Positions 15,709 through 22,923 of a DNA stretch of 22,923 bases are shown here, piece by piece. This DNA comes from JAQUGA01 sp964521105 (GTDB lineage Bacteria > Bacteroidota > Bacteroidia > Bacteroidales > WCHB1-69). Each line of letters starts with the position of its first letter. Within the stretch, counting starts at the first letter, position 1. Location of the stretch: the NCBI GenBank assembly GCA_964521105.1, contig CAZFPO010000038.1, positions 1 to 22,923 of the forward strand, written 5' to 3'. Under the pieces are notes generated by a model. The model saw nothing but the letters and a program-made list of their open reading frames with translations. It was not told the origin of the DNA and searched no databases. Position numbers and translations under genes: made by a program.

Positions 15709-16377
15709 ATGAATATTTTAATCGTTTCGGCTACTAATAAAGAATTTTCAAGAACTGCCCTGCATTTTCATAATAATAAAAATGAAATTTCTTTTTTACA
15801 AACTGGCGTTGGAATAATGCATAGTTGCTTTAGTTTGACTAACAAATTACAAACCTCAAATTTCGACCTTGTAATTCAAGCTGGAATTTGTGGTAGTGTA
15901 TCAAAATCATATAATTTAGGAGATATCATTCACATTACCGAAGATGAAATAATTGATGTTGGTTCAACAAGTAGCTCCGATTTTATTCCATTAACTAATT
16001 TGAAATTTTCGTCAACCTCATCACAAATTCAAGAAATTAAGTTTTCTCCAGACAAATCTGTTATCACAAACCTTTTAGAAAAAACAACTAAAGGAAAAGG
16101 AATTACTTCAAACACAGCACATGGCGATTCGTTTTGGGTGAATTTGTTACACAAAAATCATCCATTATCTTTTGAAAGTATGGAAGGAGCTTGCTCATTT
16201 TTTGTATGTAATAATTTTAAAATACCTGTTTTACAAATCCGATCTATCTCCAATTATATTGAAATTAGAGACACGTCAAAATGGGAAATAAAAAAATCAA
16301 TCGATAATTTAAATCAATACCTAATTGAATTAATTAATGAAATACAAACTTCGTCTAGCAATATCTTCGTGTCCTAA
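15709..16377 (+). CDS. mqnB: Futalosine hydrolase
   Basis: Splits futalosine to dehypoxanthine futalosine and hypoxanthine in the futalosine route to menaquinone, a cytoplasmic step. The 222-residue protein has the nucleoside phosphorylase/MTAN fold: 'MNILIVSATNKEF' (1-13), 'LQTGVGIMHSCFSL' (30-43), 'VIQAGICGSV' (55-64), 'ITSNTAHGDSFW' (132-143), the ribose-binding 'ESMEGA' (156-161) and the MqnB-like 'RSISNYIEIRD' (178-188). The frame is open from 15625, but ATG 15709 starts the conserved strand and lies after the preceding gene's terminator. The next gene overlaps by 41 bases and encodes another enzyme of the same pathway, which supports the call over a generic MTA/SAH nucleosidase. Confidence 0.92.
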   Translation: MNILIVSATNKEFSRTALHFHNNKNEISFLQTGVGIMHSCFSLTNKLQTSNFDLVIQAGICGSVSKSYNLGDIIHITEDEIIDVGSTSSSDFIPLTNLKFSSTSSQIQEIKFSPDKSVITNLLEKTTKGKGITSNTAHGDSFWVNLLHKNHPLSFESMEGACSFFVCNNFKIPVLQIRSISNYIEIRDTSKWEIKKSIDNLNQYLIELINEIQTSSSNIFVS

Positions 16378-17167
16378 TGATACTTTTATTGCGTACGGTT
16401 TAATACACCAAAAAGTTAAAAATAAAATACTTGAATTTGAAGTTCAATTATTAGACATTGAGCAACTCAACAACATAGCACTCGCTAATAATGCCGACAT
16501 TATTAAAATCAGCACTGCAATAATTCCCGAAATTACTACTAATTATAAAATATTAAATTCCGGAGCAGCTCTTGGTTTTAACTGTGGACCTTTAGTAATT
16601 TCTAAAACTAACACTATCCCAATAAACTCAAACATAAAAATTGGCATACCAGGTTTTCAAACAACAGCATACAAACTATTTCAAAGGTATTTTGGAAATA
16701 ATTTTATAATAAAACCTTATGTATTTTATGAAATCGAAGATGCCATAAATAGAGACGAGATTGATGCGGGAGTAATTATTCATGAAAACAGATTTACTTA
16801 TGAGAAAAAAGGGTTGAAAAAAGTTTGTGATTTAGGAGAAAAGTGGCAAAATGATACAAATTTACCTATTCCGCTAGGTTGTTTTGCTATTTCAAAAAAT
16901 ATTGAACAAAATGTAATGATTGAAATAGATAATGCGTTAAAAGAAAGCATAAATTATGCATTTAATAACAATGACGAAGTGATGAAATTTGTTCGAAAAC
17001 ACGCTCAAACAATGAGTGATGAAGTGGCTCAAAAACACATTAGTTTGTATGTTAACACTGAAACATTATCCCTATCGAATGTCGGCAAACAATCAATCAT
17101 AAAATTTGTCGAGGAATCGAATAATAAAAATAGTTGTACTTTTGACGAACGAAGTTTGTTTATTTAA
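16337..17167 (+). CDS. mqnD: 1,4-dihydroxy-6-naphthoate synthase
   Basis: Converts cyclic dehypoxanthinyl futalosine to 1,4-dihydroxy-6-naphthoate in the futalosine menaquinone pathway. The 276-residue protein has a periplasmic-binding-protein-like fold. The N-terminus is 'LAISSCPNDTFIAYGL' (7-22), where the family usually has SPCPNDTF. 'DIIKIST' (55-61), 'GFNCGPLVIS' (81-90), 'IGIPGFQTTAYKL' (102-114) and 'DAGVIIHENRFTY' (138-150; the His is the likely active-site residue) match the family. The start overlaps mqnB by 41 bases, and the family motif begins six residues in, so this start is firm. The other enzymes of the pathway (mqnA, mqnC, mqnE) are not in this window. Confidence 0.93.
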   Translation: MKYKLRLAISSCPNDTFIAYGLIHQKVKNKILEFEVQLLDIEQLNNIALANNADIIKISTAIIPEITTNYKILNSGAALGFNCGPLVISKTNTIPINSNIKIGIPGFQTTAYKLFQRYFGNNFIIKPYVFYEIEDAINRDEIDAGVIIHENRFTYEKKGLKKVCDLGEKWQNDTNLPIPLGCFAISKNIEQNVMIEIDNALKESINYAFNNNDEVMKFVRKHAQTMSDEVAQKHISLYVNTETLSLSNVGKQSIIKFVEESNNKNSCTFDERSLFI

Positions 17168-17181
17168 CCTAATTCAACAAT

Positions 17182-18147
17182 ATGATAATAATAACAGGAG
17201 CTGCAGGTTTTATTGGTAGTGTAATGATTAAAAAATTAAACCTTTTAGGAATTGATGATTTAGTGCTTGTAGATGATTTTAGCAAAGTTGCAAAAGAGGC
17301 AAATTGGAAATCTAAAAAGTACAGAGAAACTATTGAACGGAAAAATTTTGAAAGTTGGGTAAAACAAAATCATCATCAAATCGATTTTATTATTCATATT
17401 GGTGCAAGAACCGACACCTCTGAATTTAATATAGAAATTTTTGATGAATTAAATTTGAATTTTAGCAAAATGATTTGGAATTTATGTGTCGACTTTGAGA
17501 TTCCTATGATTTACGCTTCATCTGCAGCTACTTACGGAATGGGTGAATTTGGGTTTAACGATGACCATTCGATAATACCTCAACTTAAACCTTTAAATCC
17601 TTATGGCGAATCGAAGAATAATTTTGATATTTGGGTTTTAAAACAACAAAATCAGCCTCCCTTTTGGGCTGGCTTTAAGTTTTTTAATGTATATGGACCA
17701 AACGAATATCACAAAAACCGCATGGCATCGGTAATTTTTCATGCCGAACAGCAAATTAAAAATAACGGTTTTTTAAAACTATTTAAATCACACCACCCCG
17801 ATTTTGAAGATGGCAAACAACTTCGCGACTTTATATATGTTCTTGACCTTGTTGATGTGATTTATTGGTTTATTGAAAATCAAAAACATTCAGGCATATA
17901 CAATTTAGGTACTGGAAAAGCAAGAACGTTTTTAGATTTGGGGATTTCAACATTTAAAGCTCTTAATCTTACTCCAAAAATTGAATTTATCGAAACTCCA
18001 ATTGATATTCGGGATAAATATCAGTATTTTACCGAAGCCAATATGTCGAAATTACGAAATGCTAGTTATAATAATGACTTCTATCCTCTTGAAGATGGGA
18101 TTGAACATTACGTAAAAAGCTTTTTAAAAGAAAAAAACATATACTAA
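17182..18147 (+). CDS. hldD: ADP-L-glycero-D-manno-heptose 6-epimerase (HldD-type)
   Basis: An NADP-dependent epimerase that makes ADP-L-glycero-beta-D-manno-heptose for the lipopolysaccharide inner core. The 321-residue short-chain dehydrogenase fold has the nucleotide site 'TGAAGFIG' (5-12), 'IHIGARTDTSE' (71-81), 'YASSAATYGMGEFGF' (111-125) and catalytic Tyr141/Lys145 in 'YGESK'. 'FKFFNVYGPNEYHKNRMASV' (165-184) and 'GKQLRDFIYVLDLVDV' are also typical of HldD/RfaD. It begins 14 bases after mqnD and is likely co-transcribed with mqnB-mqnD. A different heptose-like epimerase specificity cannot be excluded, but the motif set fits HldD well. Confidence 0.9.
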   Translation: MIIITGAAGFIGSVMIKKLNLLGIDDLVLVDDFSKVAKEANWKSKKYRETIERKNFESWVKQNHHQIDFIIHIGARTDTSEFNIEIFDELNLNFSKMIWNLCVDFEIPMIYASSAATYGMGEFGFNDDHSIIPQLKPLNPYGESKNNFDIWVLKQQNQPPFWAGFKFFNVYGPNEYHKNRMASVIFHAEQQIKNNGFLKLFKSHHPDFEDGKQLRDFIYVLDLVDVIYWFIENQKHSGIYNLGTGKARTFLDLGISTFKALNLTPKIEFIETPIDIRDKYQYFTEANMSKLRNASYNNDFYPLEDGIEHYVKSFLKEKNIY

Positions 18148-18158
18148 TCCAAAATTAA

Positions 18159-18186
18159 TAAATGTAACTTTTAGCGAAAACATTTA
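18159..18186. terminator. Small hairpin between convergent hldD and ABC-F genes
   Basis: TAAATGT (18159-18165) pairs with ACATTTA (18180-18186) around 14 bases. There is no clear T run on either side, so a terminator role is only a guess. Confidence 0.25.
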
Positions 18187-18189
18187 CTA

Positions 18190-20142
18190 TCAAAGTTCGT
18201 TTTCCATTTCCTCTTTTTGCAACAAAAGCAATTCCCATTCATAAACTAATTCATCAATTTTTTTCTTATTTGAGTCGTATTGCTTATACAAATTGCTCGA
18301 AACGGCAACATCAATATGATTTTCGGGCAAGGATAATTTTTCATCGAGTTCTTTTATTAAAACCTCGTATTTGTGGATTTCTTCTTCTGTTTTAACAATT
18401 TGAGTAGCTACTTTTCTGATTTTACTCTCAAATTCTTTTTTTTGAGCCCACTCTAACTTACTATTTTTAATTGGTTGTTCGAGGGGATTTTTAGTCATAG
18501 AAGCATTTATTGCATTTAAGTCTTTTAAATCACTTAATTTACGTGCTTCTAAAAAATCGAACACATCACCAATATACTCCTTAATTTTATGATTTTTGAA
18601 TTCATAAACTTTTTGAGTTAATCCTTGCAAAAAATCTCTATCGTGAGAAACAATAATTAAGCTTCCATTATACTGTAACAAAGCCGCTTTAAGAACATCT
18701 TTAGAGTCCATATCCAAATGATTGGTAGGCTCGTCTAAAATCAATAAATTAACAGGAGCTAATAACAATTTTGCTAATGCTAAGCGAGTTTTTTCGCCAC
18801 CCGAAAGAACTTTTACTTTTTTATCAATATCCTCACCTTGAAACATAAAACTTCCAAGAATTGCTCTAATACGAGTTCGGATATCTCCAACTGCAATGTC
18901 GTCGATTGTTTCAAATACAGTTTTTTCATTATCTAAAAGTTGAGCTTGATTTTGAGCAAAATATCCTAATGAAACCTGATGTCCTAATTTAGCAAATCCT
19001 GATGTTGGAGACAATTCGCCAACAATCATTCTTGAAAAAGTAGTTTTTCCTTCGCCATTTTTACCTACAAACGCAACCTTTTCGCCTCGAATTAGAGAAA
19101 AATCTACATTGTTCAAAATGTTTTGATTTCCAAAGGATTTACAAACATTTTTTGCTTCAACTACAACAACACCTGAATGAGGAGCTGGCTGAAATTTAAA
19201 ATGTATGGATGAGTTGTCCATTTCATCTACTTCAACCATATCTATTTTCTCCAGCATTTTAATTTTAGATTTTACTTGTTTTGCTTTAGATGCTTTATAA
19301 CGGAAGCGTTCAATAAATTGGTTTGTTTGTTCAATTTGCCTTTGTTGATTTGTTTGCATCGAACTTTGTTGTTCAATCCTTTCAATACGGCGTTGAACAT
19401 ATTCGCTATAGCTACACTTGTAATCGTATATTTTTCCTAAACTTATCTCAACGGTTCTCTGAGTAACTGTATCTAAAAAAGTTCTATCGTGCGACACAAG
19501 CACTACGGCACCGTTATAATTTCGAATATACCCTTCTAGCCACTGAATAGACTCAATATCTAGGTGATTTGTGGGTTCATCAAGCAACATTACTTCTGGT
19601 CGTCGGAGCAGAATTTTTGCTAGTTCTATTCTCATTTGCCAGCCACTACTAAACTCTTTCATTAACCGATAGAAATCGGATCTTTCAAAACCTAATCCGA
19701 AAAGTACTTTTTCAGCTTCGGCATCACGGTTAGATGCACCAATCATTTCTAAGCGTTCGTCTATTTCCGAAATTTGATGAATGAGTTTTAAATAGCTATC
19801 GGATTCAACGTCTGTTCTTTTAGATAGTTCAATATGTTTGTTAACCCTATCTTGCTCCATTAAAATTACTTCCTTGAATGCAAGCATCGTTTCGTCCCAT
19901 ACATTTCTTAATGAATTTGGATTCAATTCTTGAGGCAAATAACCAATTTTATGACCAGAAGTTACGATAATGCTTCCACTTTCGGCTTGCATTTCGCTCG
20001 ATAAAATTTTTAGTAGTGTTGATTTTCCAGCACCATTTTTACCAGTTAAGCCAATTCTATCATTGTCGGAAATAACAAAAGAGACATTTTCGAATAAATT
20101 TTCGCCTGTAAAATGTACCGATAAATTGGAAATAGTAATCAT
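18190..20142 (-). CDS. ABC-F family ATPase (ribosome-associated type)
   Basis: A soluble twin-ATPase protein of 650 residues without membrane segments, as in ABC-F translation factors (EttA, Uup, YheS, YdiF group) that act at the ribosome. The first domain has Walker A 'GKNGAGKST' (34-42), signature 'SSGWQMR' (165-171) and Walker B 'LLDEPTNHLD' (186-195). The interdomain linker (about 240-310) is basic and Gln-rich. The second domain has 'GKNGEGKTT' (360-368), 'LSGGEKTRLALAKLLL' (446-461) and 'ILDEPTNHLD' (468-477). The C-terminus (about 565-648) is a coiled coil, as in Uup/YdiF-like members. Both catalytic sites look intact. Which subfamily, and whether it protects against an antibiotic, cannot be told. 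A TACCTTTG box lies 19 bases before the ATG. Confidence 0.93.
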   Translation of the reverse strand: MITISNLSVHFTGENLFENVSFVISDNDRIGLTGKNGAGKSTLLKILSSEMQAESGSIIVTSGHKIGYLPQELNPNSLRNVWDETMLAFKEVILMEQDRVNKHIELSKRTDVESDSYLKLIHQISEIDERLEMIGASNRDAEAEKVLFGLGFERSDFYRLMKEFSSGWQMRIELAKILLRRPEVMLLDEPTNHLDIESIQWLEGYIRNYNGAVVLVSHDRTFLDTVTQRTVEISLGKIYDYKCSYSEYVQRRIERIEQQSSMQTNQQRQIEQTNQFIERFRYKASKAKQVKSKIKMLEKIDMVEVDEMDNSSIHFKFQPAPHSGVVVVEAKNVCKSFGNQNILNNVDFSLIRGEKVAFVGKNGEGKTTFSRMIVGELSPTSGFAKLGHQVSLGYFAQNQAQLLDNEKTVFETIDDIAVGDIRTRIRAILGSFMFQGEDIDKKVKVLSGGEKTRLALAKLLLAPVNLLILDEPTNHLDMDSKDVLKAALLQYNGSLIIVSHDRDFLQGLTQKVYEFKNHKIKEYIGDVFDFLEARKLSDLKDLNAINASMTKNPLEQPIKNSKLEWAQKKEFESKIRKVATQIVKTEEEIHKYEVLIKELDEKLSLPENHIDVAVSSNLYKQYDSNKKKIDELVYEWELLLLQKEEMENEL

Positions 20143-20161
20143 TAATTTGGTAAATTTTGGG

Positions 20162-20169
20162 CAAAGGTA
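20162..20169 (-). promoter_or_regulatory. Putative -7 box TACCTTTG for the ABC-F gene
   Basis: TAnnTTTG match 19 bases before ATG 20142. No TTG seen at -33. Confidence 0.5.
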
Positions 20170-20222
20170 ACGCTTTTTTTAACTTTTAAAATATTATAAA
20201 AACATGCGAACCTTTAAAAAAC

Positions 20223-20252
20223 AAAAAAGTCGAGAAAACTTCCCGACTTTTT
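20223..20252 (-). terminator. Rho-independent terminator after the T9SS-sorted protein gene
   Basis: The arms AAAAAAGTCG (20223-20232) and CGACTTTTT (20244-20252) pair, and inner GAA/TTC extends the stem past one mismatch. T runs exist on both strands, so it may work both ways. It lies 18 bases after the stop at 20271. Confidence 0.8.
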
Positions 20253-20270
20253 ATTATAAACTAATTTTAC

Positions 20271-20948
20271 TTAGCGAGCAATAGAGATTTTTTTGGTTGT
20301 TTTTGCGTTGTTTGATTCAATTGTTAAGAAATACATTCCAGTTTGGAAAGAACTTACGTTAATTGAATGTGTAGTTGAAGTGCCATTGAAAGAATAAACT
20401 TCACGACCAGCCATGTCAAATAAACGAACAGTTTCGAAAGCAACAGGAGAAATTACATTAATCATATTGTTTGCTGGATTTGGGAAAGCAACAAATTGAG
20501 CTAATGATTTTTCTTCAACAGAGTTTCCTTGTACTACTAAAGTAAAGCAACTTTTGTCGTTTGCAGTGTTTGGATCAGTTCCTAAGCTAGTACCATCAGT
20601 TGCAACACAAAATTGATAAGTGCCACCAGGAAGAGTTGATAAATCAACAGGTTCAAAAGGTAATTGCATTGTTTGACCAGCAGTGATAGTTAACCCCGCA
20701 GGAATTGTAACAGTGCCACCACCAGCATCTTGAGCATCAATAGTAACTTTAATAGTTACAGTGTTGTTTTCAACTAACGAAGCAGGTCCAACATTTGTAA
20801 ATAATGCAGTTACATTTAATTGTCCGTTTGCAGGCAAAGTGTAAGATGGAGTTGATGGTACAGCAAAACCAGTAATACCAACATCTTGAGCTTTAACTCC
20901 AAGAGCTAAAACAACAAATAAAGAAATTAAAAAAGTAATTTTTTTCAT
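20271..20948 (-). CDS. Small secreted protein with type IX secretion (Por) sorting domain
   Basis: A 225-residue exported protein. Residues 1-20 are a signal peptide (MKKITFLISLFVVLALGVKA). Residues about 21-140 form a beta-rich domain resembling CARDB-type domains ('LNVTALFTNVGPASLVENNT', 'TVTIKVTIDAQ', 'LPGGTYQFCVATDGT'), with two cysteines (114, 134) that may pair. Residues about 152-225 are a type A T9SS C-terminal domain: 'FVAFPNPANNMINV' (152-165), 'VRLFDMAGREVYSF' (174-187), 'INVSSFQTGMYFLTIE' (196-211) and 'KKISIAR'. After crossing the inner membrane by Sec it should be secreted by T9SS, with tail removal. No enzymatic motif is present. Codon use is less AT-rich than in its neighbours and it is a single-gene unit with its own terminator, suggesting abundant expression. 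Confidence 0.9.
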   Translation of the reverse strand: MKKITFLISLFVVLALGVKAQDVGITGFAVPSTPSYTLPANGQLNVTALFTNVGPASLVENNTVTIKVTIDAQDAGGGTVTIPAGLTITAGQTMQLPFEPVDLSTLPGGTYQFCVATDGTSLGTDPNTANDKSCFTLVVQGNSVEEKSLAQFVAFPNPANNMINVISPVAFETVRLFDMAGREVYSFNGTSTTHSINVSSFQTGMYFLTIESNNAKTTKKISIAR

Positions 20949-20980
20949 AGTTTTGAATTTTTGGTTAATAATTATGGGGT

Positions 20981-20988
20981 CAAATTTA
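20981..20988 (-). promoter_or_regulatory. Putative -7 box TAAATTTG for the T9SS-sorted protein gene
   Basis: TAnnTTTG match 32 bases before ATG 20948. No convincing -33 TTG. Confidence 0.5.
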
Positions 20989-21111
20989 GAATTAAATTTT
21001 AATAATTGTCATTTTTTTTAACTTTTTTATTTCAAATTCGATTATTTTTTATTTAATTCATGTAATTTCTTGATTTTTTTGTAATTTTCAATTACTCATT
21101 TGAAATAATTG

Positions 21112-21119
21112 TACTTTTG
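21112..21119 (+). promoter_or_regulatory. Putative -7 box TACTTTTG for pdxJ
   Basis: TAnnTTTG match 14 bases before ATG 21134. No TTG at the usual -33 distance. Confidence 0.5.
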
Positions 21120-21133
21120 AAATAAAAAAAAAT

Positions 21134-21862
21134 ATGACCAAACTTAGCGTAAATATCAATAAAATTGCCCTTATTAGAAACTCGAGGGGTGGCAATATGC
21201 CTAATTTGAGTAAAATTGCTTTAGATATTGAATCTTTTGGTGCCGAAGGAATTACGGTTCATCCACGACCCGATGAAAGACACATCCGCTATCAAGATTT
21301 ATTTGATTTAAAACCTATTTTGAAAACCGAGTTTAATATTGAAGGTTTTCCTAGCGAGTATTTCATTAAAACGGTTTGTAGGGTTAAGCCAGCCCAAGTT
21401 ACTCTGGTTCCTGATCCGCCGGAAGCGTTAACCTCTAATAATGGTTGGGATACAAAAAACAATTTGATTTTTTTGCAGGAGATAATTAAAGAATTTCATT
21501 CCTTCGGAATTCGTACTTCTATTTTTGTGAATCCAGACATAGAGATGATAAAATATGCAAAAGAAACCGGTACCGATAGAATTGAGCTATATACCGAATC
21601 GTATGCTGCAAATTATAAAAAAAATAGAGAAATGGCAATTGAACCGTATATTGTTGCTTCGGAAGAAGCTGCAAAGCAACAATTAGGGTTAAATGCAGGG
21701 CACGACTTAAATTTAGACAATCTTACATATTTTAAAAGGAATATAATTGATTTACTGGAAGTTTCTATTGGTCATGCTTTAGTTTGTGATTCCTTATATT
21801 ATGGCTTGCAAAACACGGTGGAAAAATATCTAAACGAATTAAAAAAACAACATGAAGTATAG
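21134..21862 (+). CDS. pdxJ: Pyridoxine 5'-phosphate synthase
   Basis: Condenses 1-deoxyxylulose 5-phosphate with 3-amino-2-oxopropyl phosphate to give pyridoxine 5'-phosphate, the last ring-forming step of the DXP-dependent vitamin B6 pathway. The 242-residue TIM barrel has 'LSVNINKIALIRNSRGGN' (4-21), 'GITVHPRPDERHIR' (39-52; His43, Arg45 and His50), 'NIEGFPS' with Glu70, 'VTLVPDPPEALTSNNGWD', 'RIELYTESYA' and 'GLNAGHDLNLDNL', all typical of PdxJ. Length matches the family. The last 11 bases overlap the start of a NUDIX gene, so the two are translationally coupled. No other B6 genes are in the window. Confidence 0.96.
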   Translation: MTKLSVNINKIALIRNSRGGNMPNLSKIALDIESFGAEGITVHPRPDERHIRYQDLFDLKPILKTEFNIEGFPSEYFIKTVCRVKPAQVTLVPDPPEALTSNNGWDTKNNLIFLQEIIKEFHSFGIRTSIFVNPDIEMIKYAKETGTDRIELYTESYAANYKKNREMAIEPYIVASEEAAKQQLGLNAGHDLNLDNLTYFKRNIIDLLEVSIGHALVCDSLYYGLQNTVEKYLNELKKQHEV

Positions 21863-22277
21863 TTATGACTATCCTCGTCCAGCAGTTTGCGTTGATGCAA
21901 TAATATATTGTAAAACGGACAATACCATATTATTAATTGAACGGAAAAATGAACCTTACAAAAATAACTGGGCTCTACCGGGTGGTTTTGTTGATGAAAA
22001 TGAAGATTTAATAGATGCTGTAAATCGGGAACTTTGTGAAGAAACTTTTGTTAAAAACATTTCATTACAGCAATTTAAAACTTATGGAAAACCTGGAAGA
22101 GACCCTCGTGGGCATGTTATTTCTGTAGTTTTTTTTGGAATTTGCCATATTAAACCCCCAATAAAATCGGGCGATGATGCAAAAAATGCTAGATGGTTTA
22201 AACTCGACAACTTACCGAAACTTGCTTTTGACCACAATGAAATAATTTCCGAATTTATTCGGACTGAGAATTTGTAG
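21852..22277 (+). CDS. NUDIX hydrolase
   Basis: A 141-residue pyrophosphohydrolase, likely acting on a nucleoside diphosphate derivative. The fold starts 'RPAVCVDAIIYCK' (9-21). The NUDIX box 'GGFVDENEDLIDAVNRELCE' continues with 'ETF' and holds the REXXEE metal ligands, but the usual glycine after EET is a phenylalanine. 'FKTYGKPGRDPRGHVISVVF' follows, which resembles ADP-ribose pyrophosphatase/NrtR-type NUDIX domains; there is no DNA-binding extension. The ATG lies inside the end of pdxJ (11-base overlap). The 3' end overlaps convergent elbB by 23 bases. Substrate unknown. Confidence 0.9.
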   Translation: MKYSYDYPRPAVCVDAIIYCKTDNTILLIERKNEPYKNNWALPGGFVDENEDLIDAVNRELCEETFVKNISLQQFKTYGKPGRDPRGHVISVVFFGICHIKPPIKSGDDAKNARWFKLDNLPKLAFDHNEIISEFIRTENL

Positions 22278-22923
22278 GCATATTTTCCAAAATAGATTGA
22301 ATTAAATTATTCGTTCCATCCATAATATCGACTAAGTTTGAGTCGAGCATATAACAAGGAGTTGTAAAAATCATATTACGTTTATCGGCTATAACTTCGC
22401 CATAAGTGGTTTTAAGATGCGTTGCCCCCATGTTTTCAATATCTTTTGCGGTACCTTCGTCAATACCAATTGTAACGGTTGATTTTTCGATAACATTAGC
22501 AATAATTACTGGCGAAATGCACATTGCACCAATAGGTTTATGTAATTTATGCATTTCAATTATTATGTTTTTTAGTTCAGGGAGCACAGAGCAATTTGCA
22601 CCCTCAAAAGCATACGAACTTAGATTTTTTGCAGCACCATAGCCACCTGGTAAAATTATCGCATCAAAATTATCGGCATTAAATTCGGATAATGGTTTAA
22701 TTGAGCCACGAGATATTCGAGCCGATTCGACCAAAACATTTCTTTTTTCGTTTACAACAGCACCGGTAAGGTGATTTATTACATGATGTTGTTCTATGTC
22801 TGGAGCAAAACATTCGTAGTCGGCATCATTATTTTGAATAGCTAATAATGTTAACACAGCTTCGTGAATTTCGGAACCGTCATATACTCCACAACCTGAT
22901 AAAACAACCGCAAATTTTTTCAT
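22255..22923 (-). CDS. elbB: ElbB-type DJ-1/PfpI-family glyoxalase-like protein
   Basis: A cytoplasmic 222-residue protein of the DJ-1/PfpI (class I glutamine amidotransferase-like) fold, of the group named ElbB (sigma cross-reacting protein 27A in E. coli), reported there to have weak glyoxalase activity and an ill-defined link to isoprenoid synthesis. Motifs are 'LSGCGVYDGSEIHEA' (8-22), 'IILPGGYGAAKNLS' (89-102) and the nucleophile Cys135 in 'GAMCISP'. The ATG is the last codon on this strand of the window (22923-22921), so the coding region is complete but the promoter is outside. The 3' end overlaps the NUDIX gene tail to tail. Confidence 0.93.
   Translation of the reverse strand: MKKFAVVLSGCGVYDGSEIHEAVLTLLAIQNNDADYECFAPDIEQHHVINHLTGAVVNEKRNVLVESARISRGSIKPLSEFNADNFDAIILPGGYGAAKNLSSYAFEGANCSVLPELKNIIIEMHKLHKPIGAMCISPVIIANVIEKSTVTIGIDEGTAKDIENMGATHLKTTYGEVIADKRNMIFTTPCYMLDSNLVDIMDGTNNLIQSILENMPTNSQSE

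Noticed and set aside
3546..22923. An isoprenoid/quinone supercluster linking idi, mqnB-mqnD and elbB
   Set aside because: The genes are scattered over 19 kb on both strands in separate transcription units. There is no sign of shared regulation.

Overview
The window reads as a stretch of ordinary chromosome from a low-GC member of the Bacteroidota, probably an environmental Bacteroidales-like lineage; no genus can be fixed from the sequence. The signs are SusC/RagA-style TonB-dependent receptors with an N-terminal carboxypeptidase-regulatory-like domain, a protein with a type IX secretion sorting tail, multi-copy MORN-variant (YwqK-type) repeat proteins, a futalosine-route menaquinone gene pair, and TAnnTTTG promoter -7 boxes in front of most transcription units. 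No rRNA, tRNA, complete insertion sequence, phage gene or CRISPR array was seen.

Positions 1-5030. A complete TonB-dependent receptor (121-2505) is followed 23 bases later by a lipoprotein (2529-3317) whose layout resembles DUF2271; they probably form an outer-membrane pair. A 3-copy palindromic repeat array (about 3332-3530) fills the gap to a convergent minus-strand group: idi (isopentenyl diphosphate isomerase), a short MORN-variant lipoprotein and a solo carboxypeptidase-regulatory-like secreted protein.

Positions 5031-9836. A second TonB-dependent receptor (5299-8158) is broken twice: a +1 frameshift just after the signal peptide and an in-frame TAA at 6374. Its stop overlaps the stop of a convergent 506-aa protein with the overall layout of an acyl/amino-acid adenylating enzyme (ANL superfamily) but with nearly every catalytic motif lost. 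That gene is divergent from a two-component system.

Positions 9837-12911. An OmpR/PhoB-type response regulator and a compact two-TM histidine kinase form an operon. The kinase gene overlaps tail to tail a secreted protein built almost entirely of about 16 MORN-variant repeats.

Positions 13024-15181. A two-gene glycosyltransferase operon (membrane GT2 then GT4, 1-base overlap) has the best promoter of the window (TTG-N19-TAACTTTG).

Positions 15277-18147. A small ArsR-type winged-helix regulator with its own promoter and terminator is followed by mqnB-mqnD (menaquinone by the futalosine route, 41-base overlap) and an hldD-like heptose epimerase.

Positions 18190-22923. An ABC-F ATPase, a small T9SS-sorted secreted protein, pdxJ (vitamin B6) overlapping a NUDIX hydrolase, and elbB, which overlaps the NUDIX gene tail to tail.

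Most genes are housekeeping or envelope genes. The places that merit a second look are the palindromic repeat array, the motif-less adenylating-enzyme relative beside the two-component system, the doubly broken receptor with its solo-domain neighbour, and the long MORN-variant protein.
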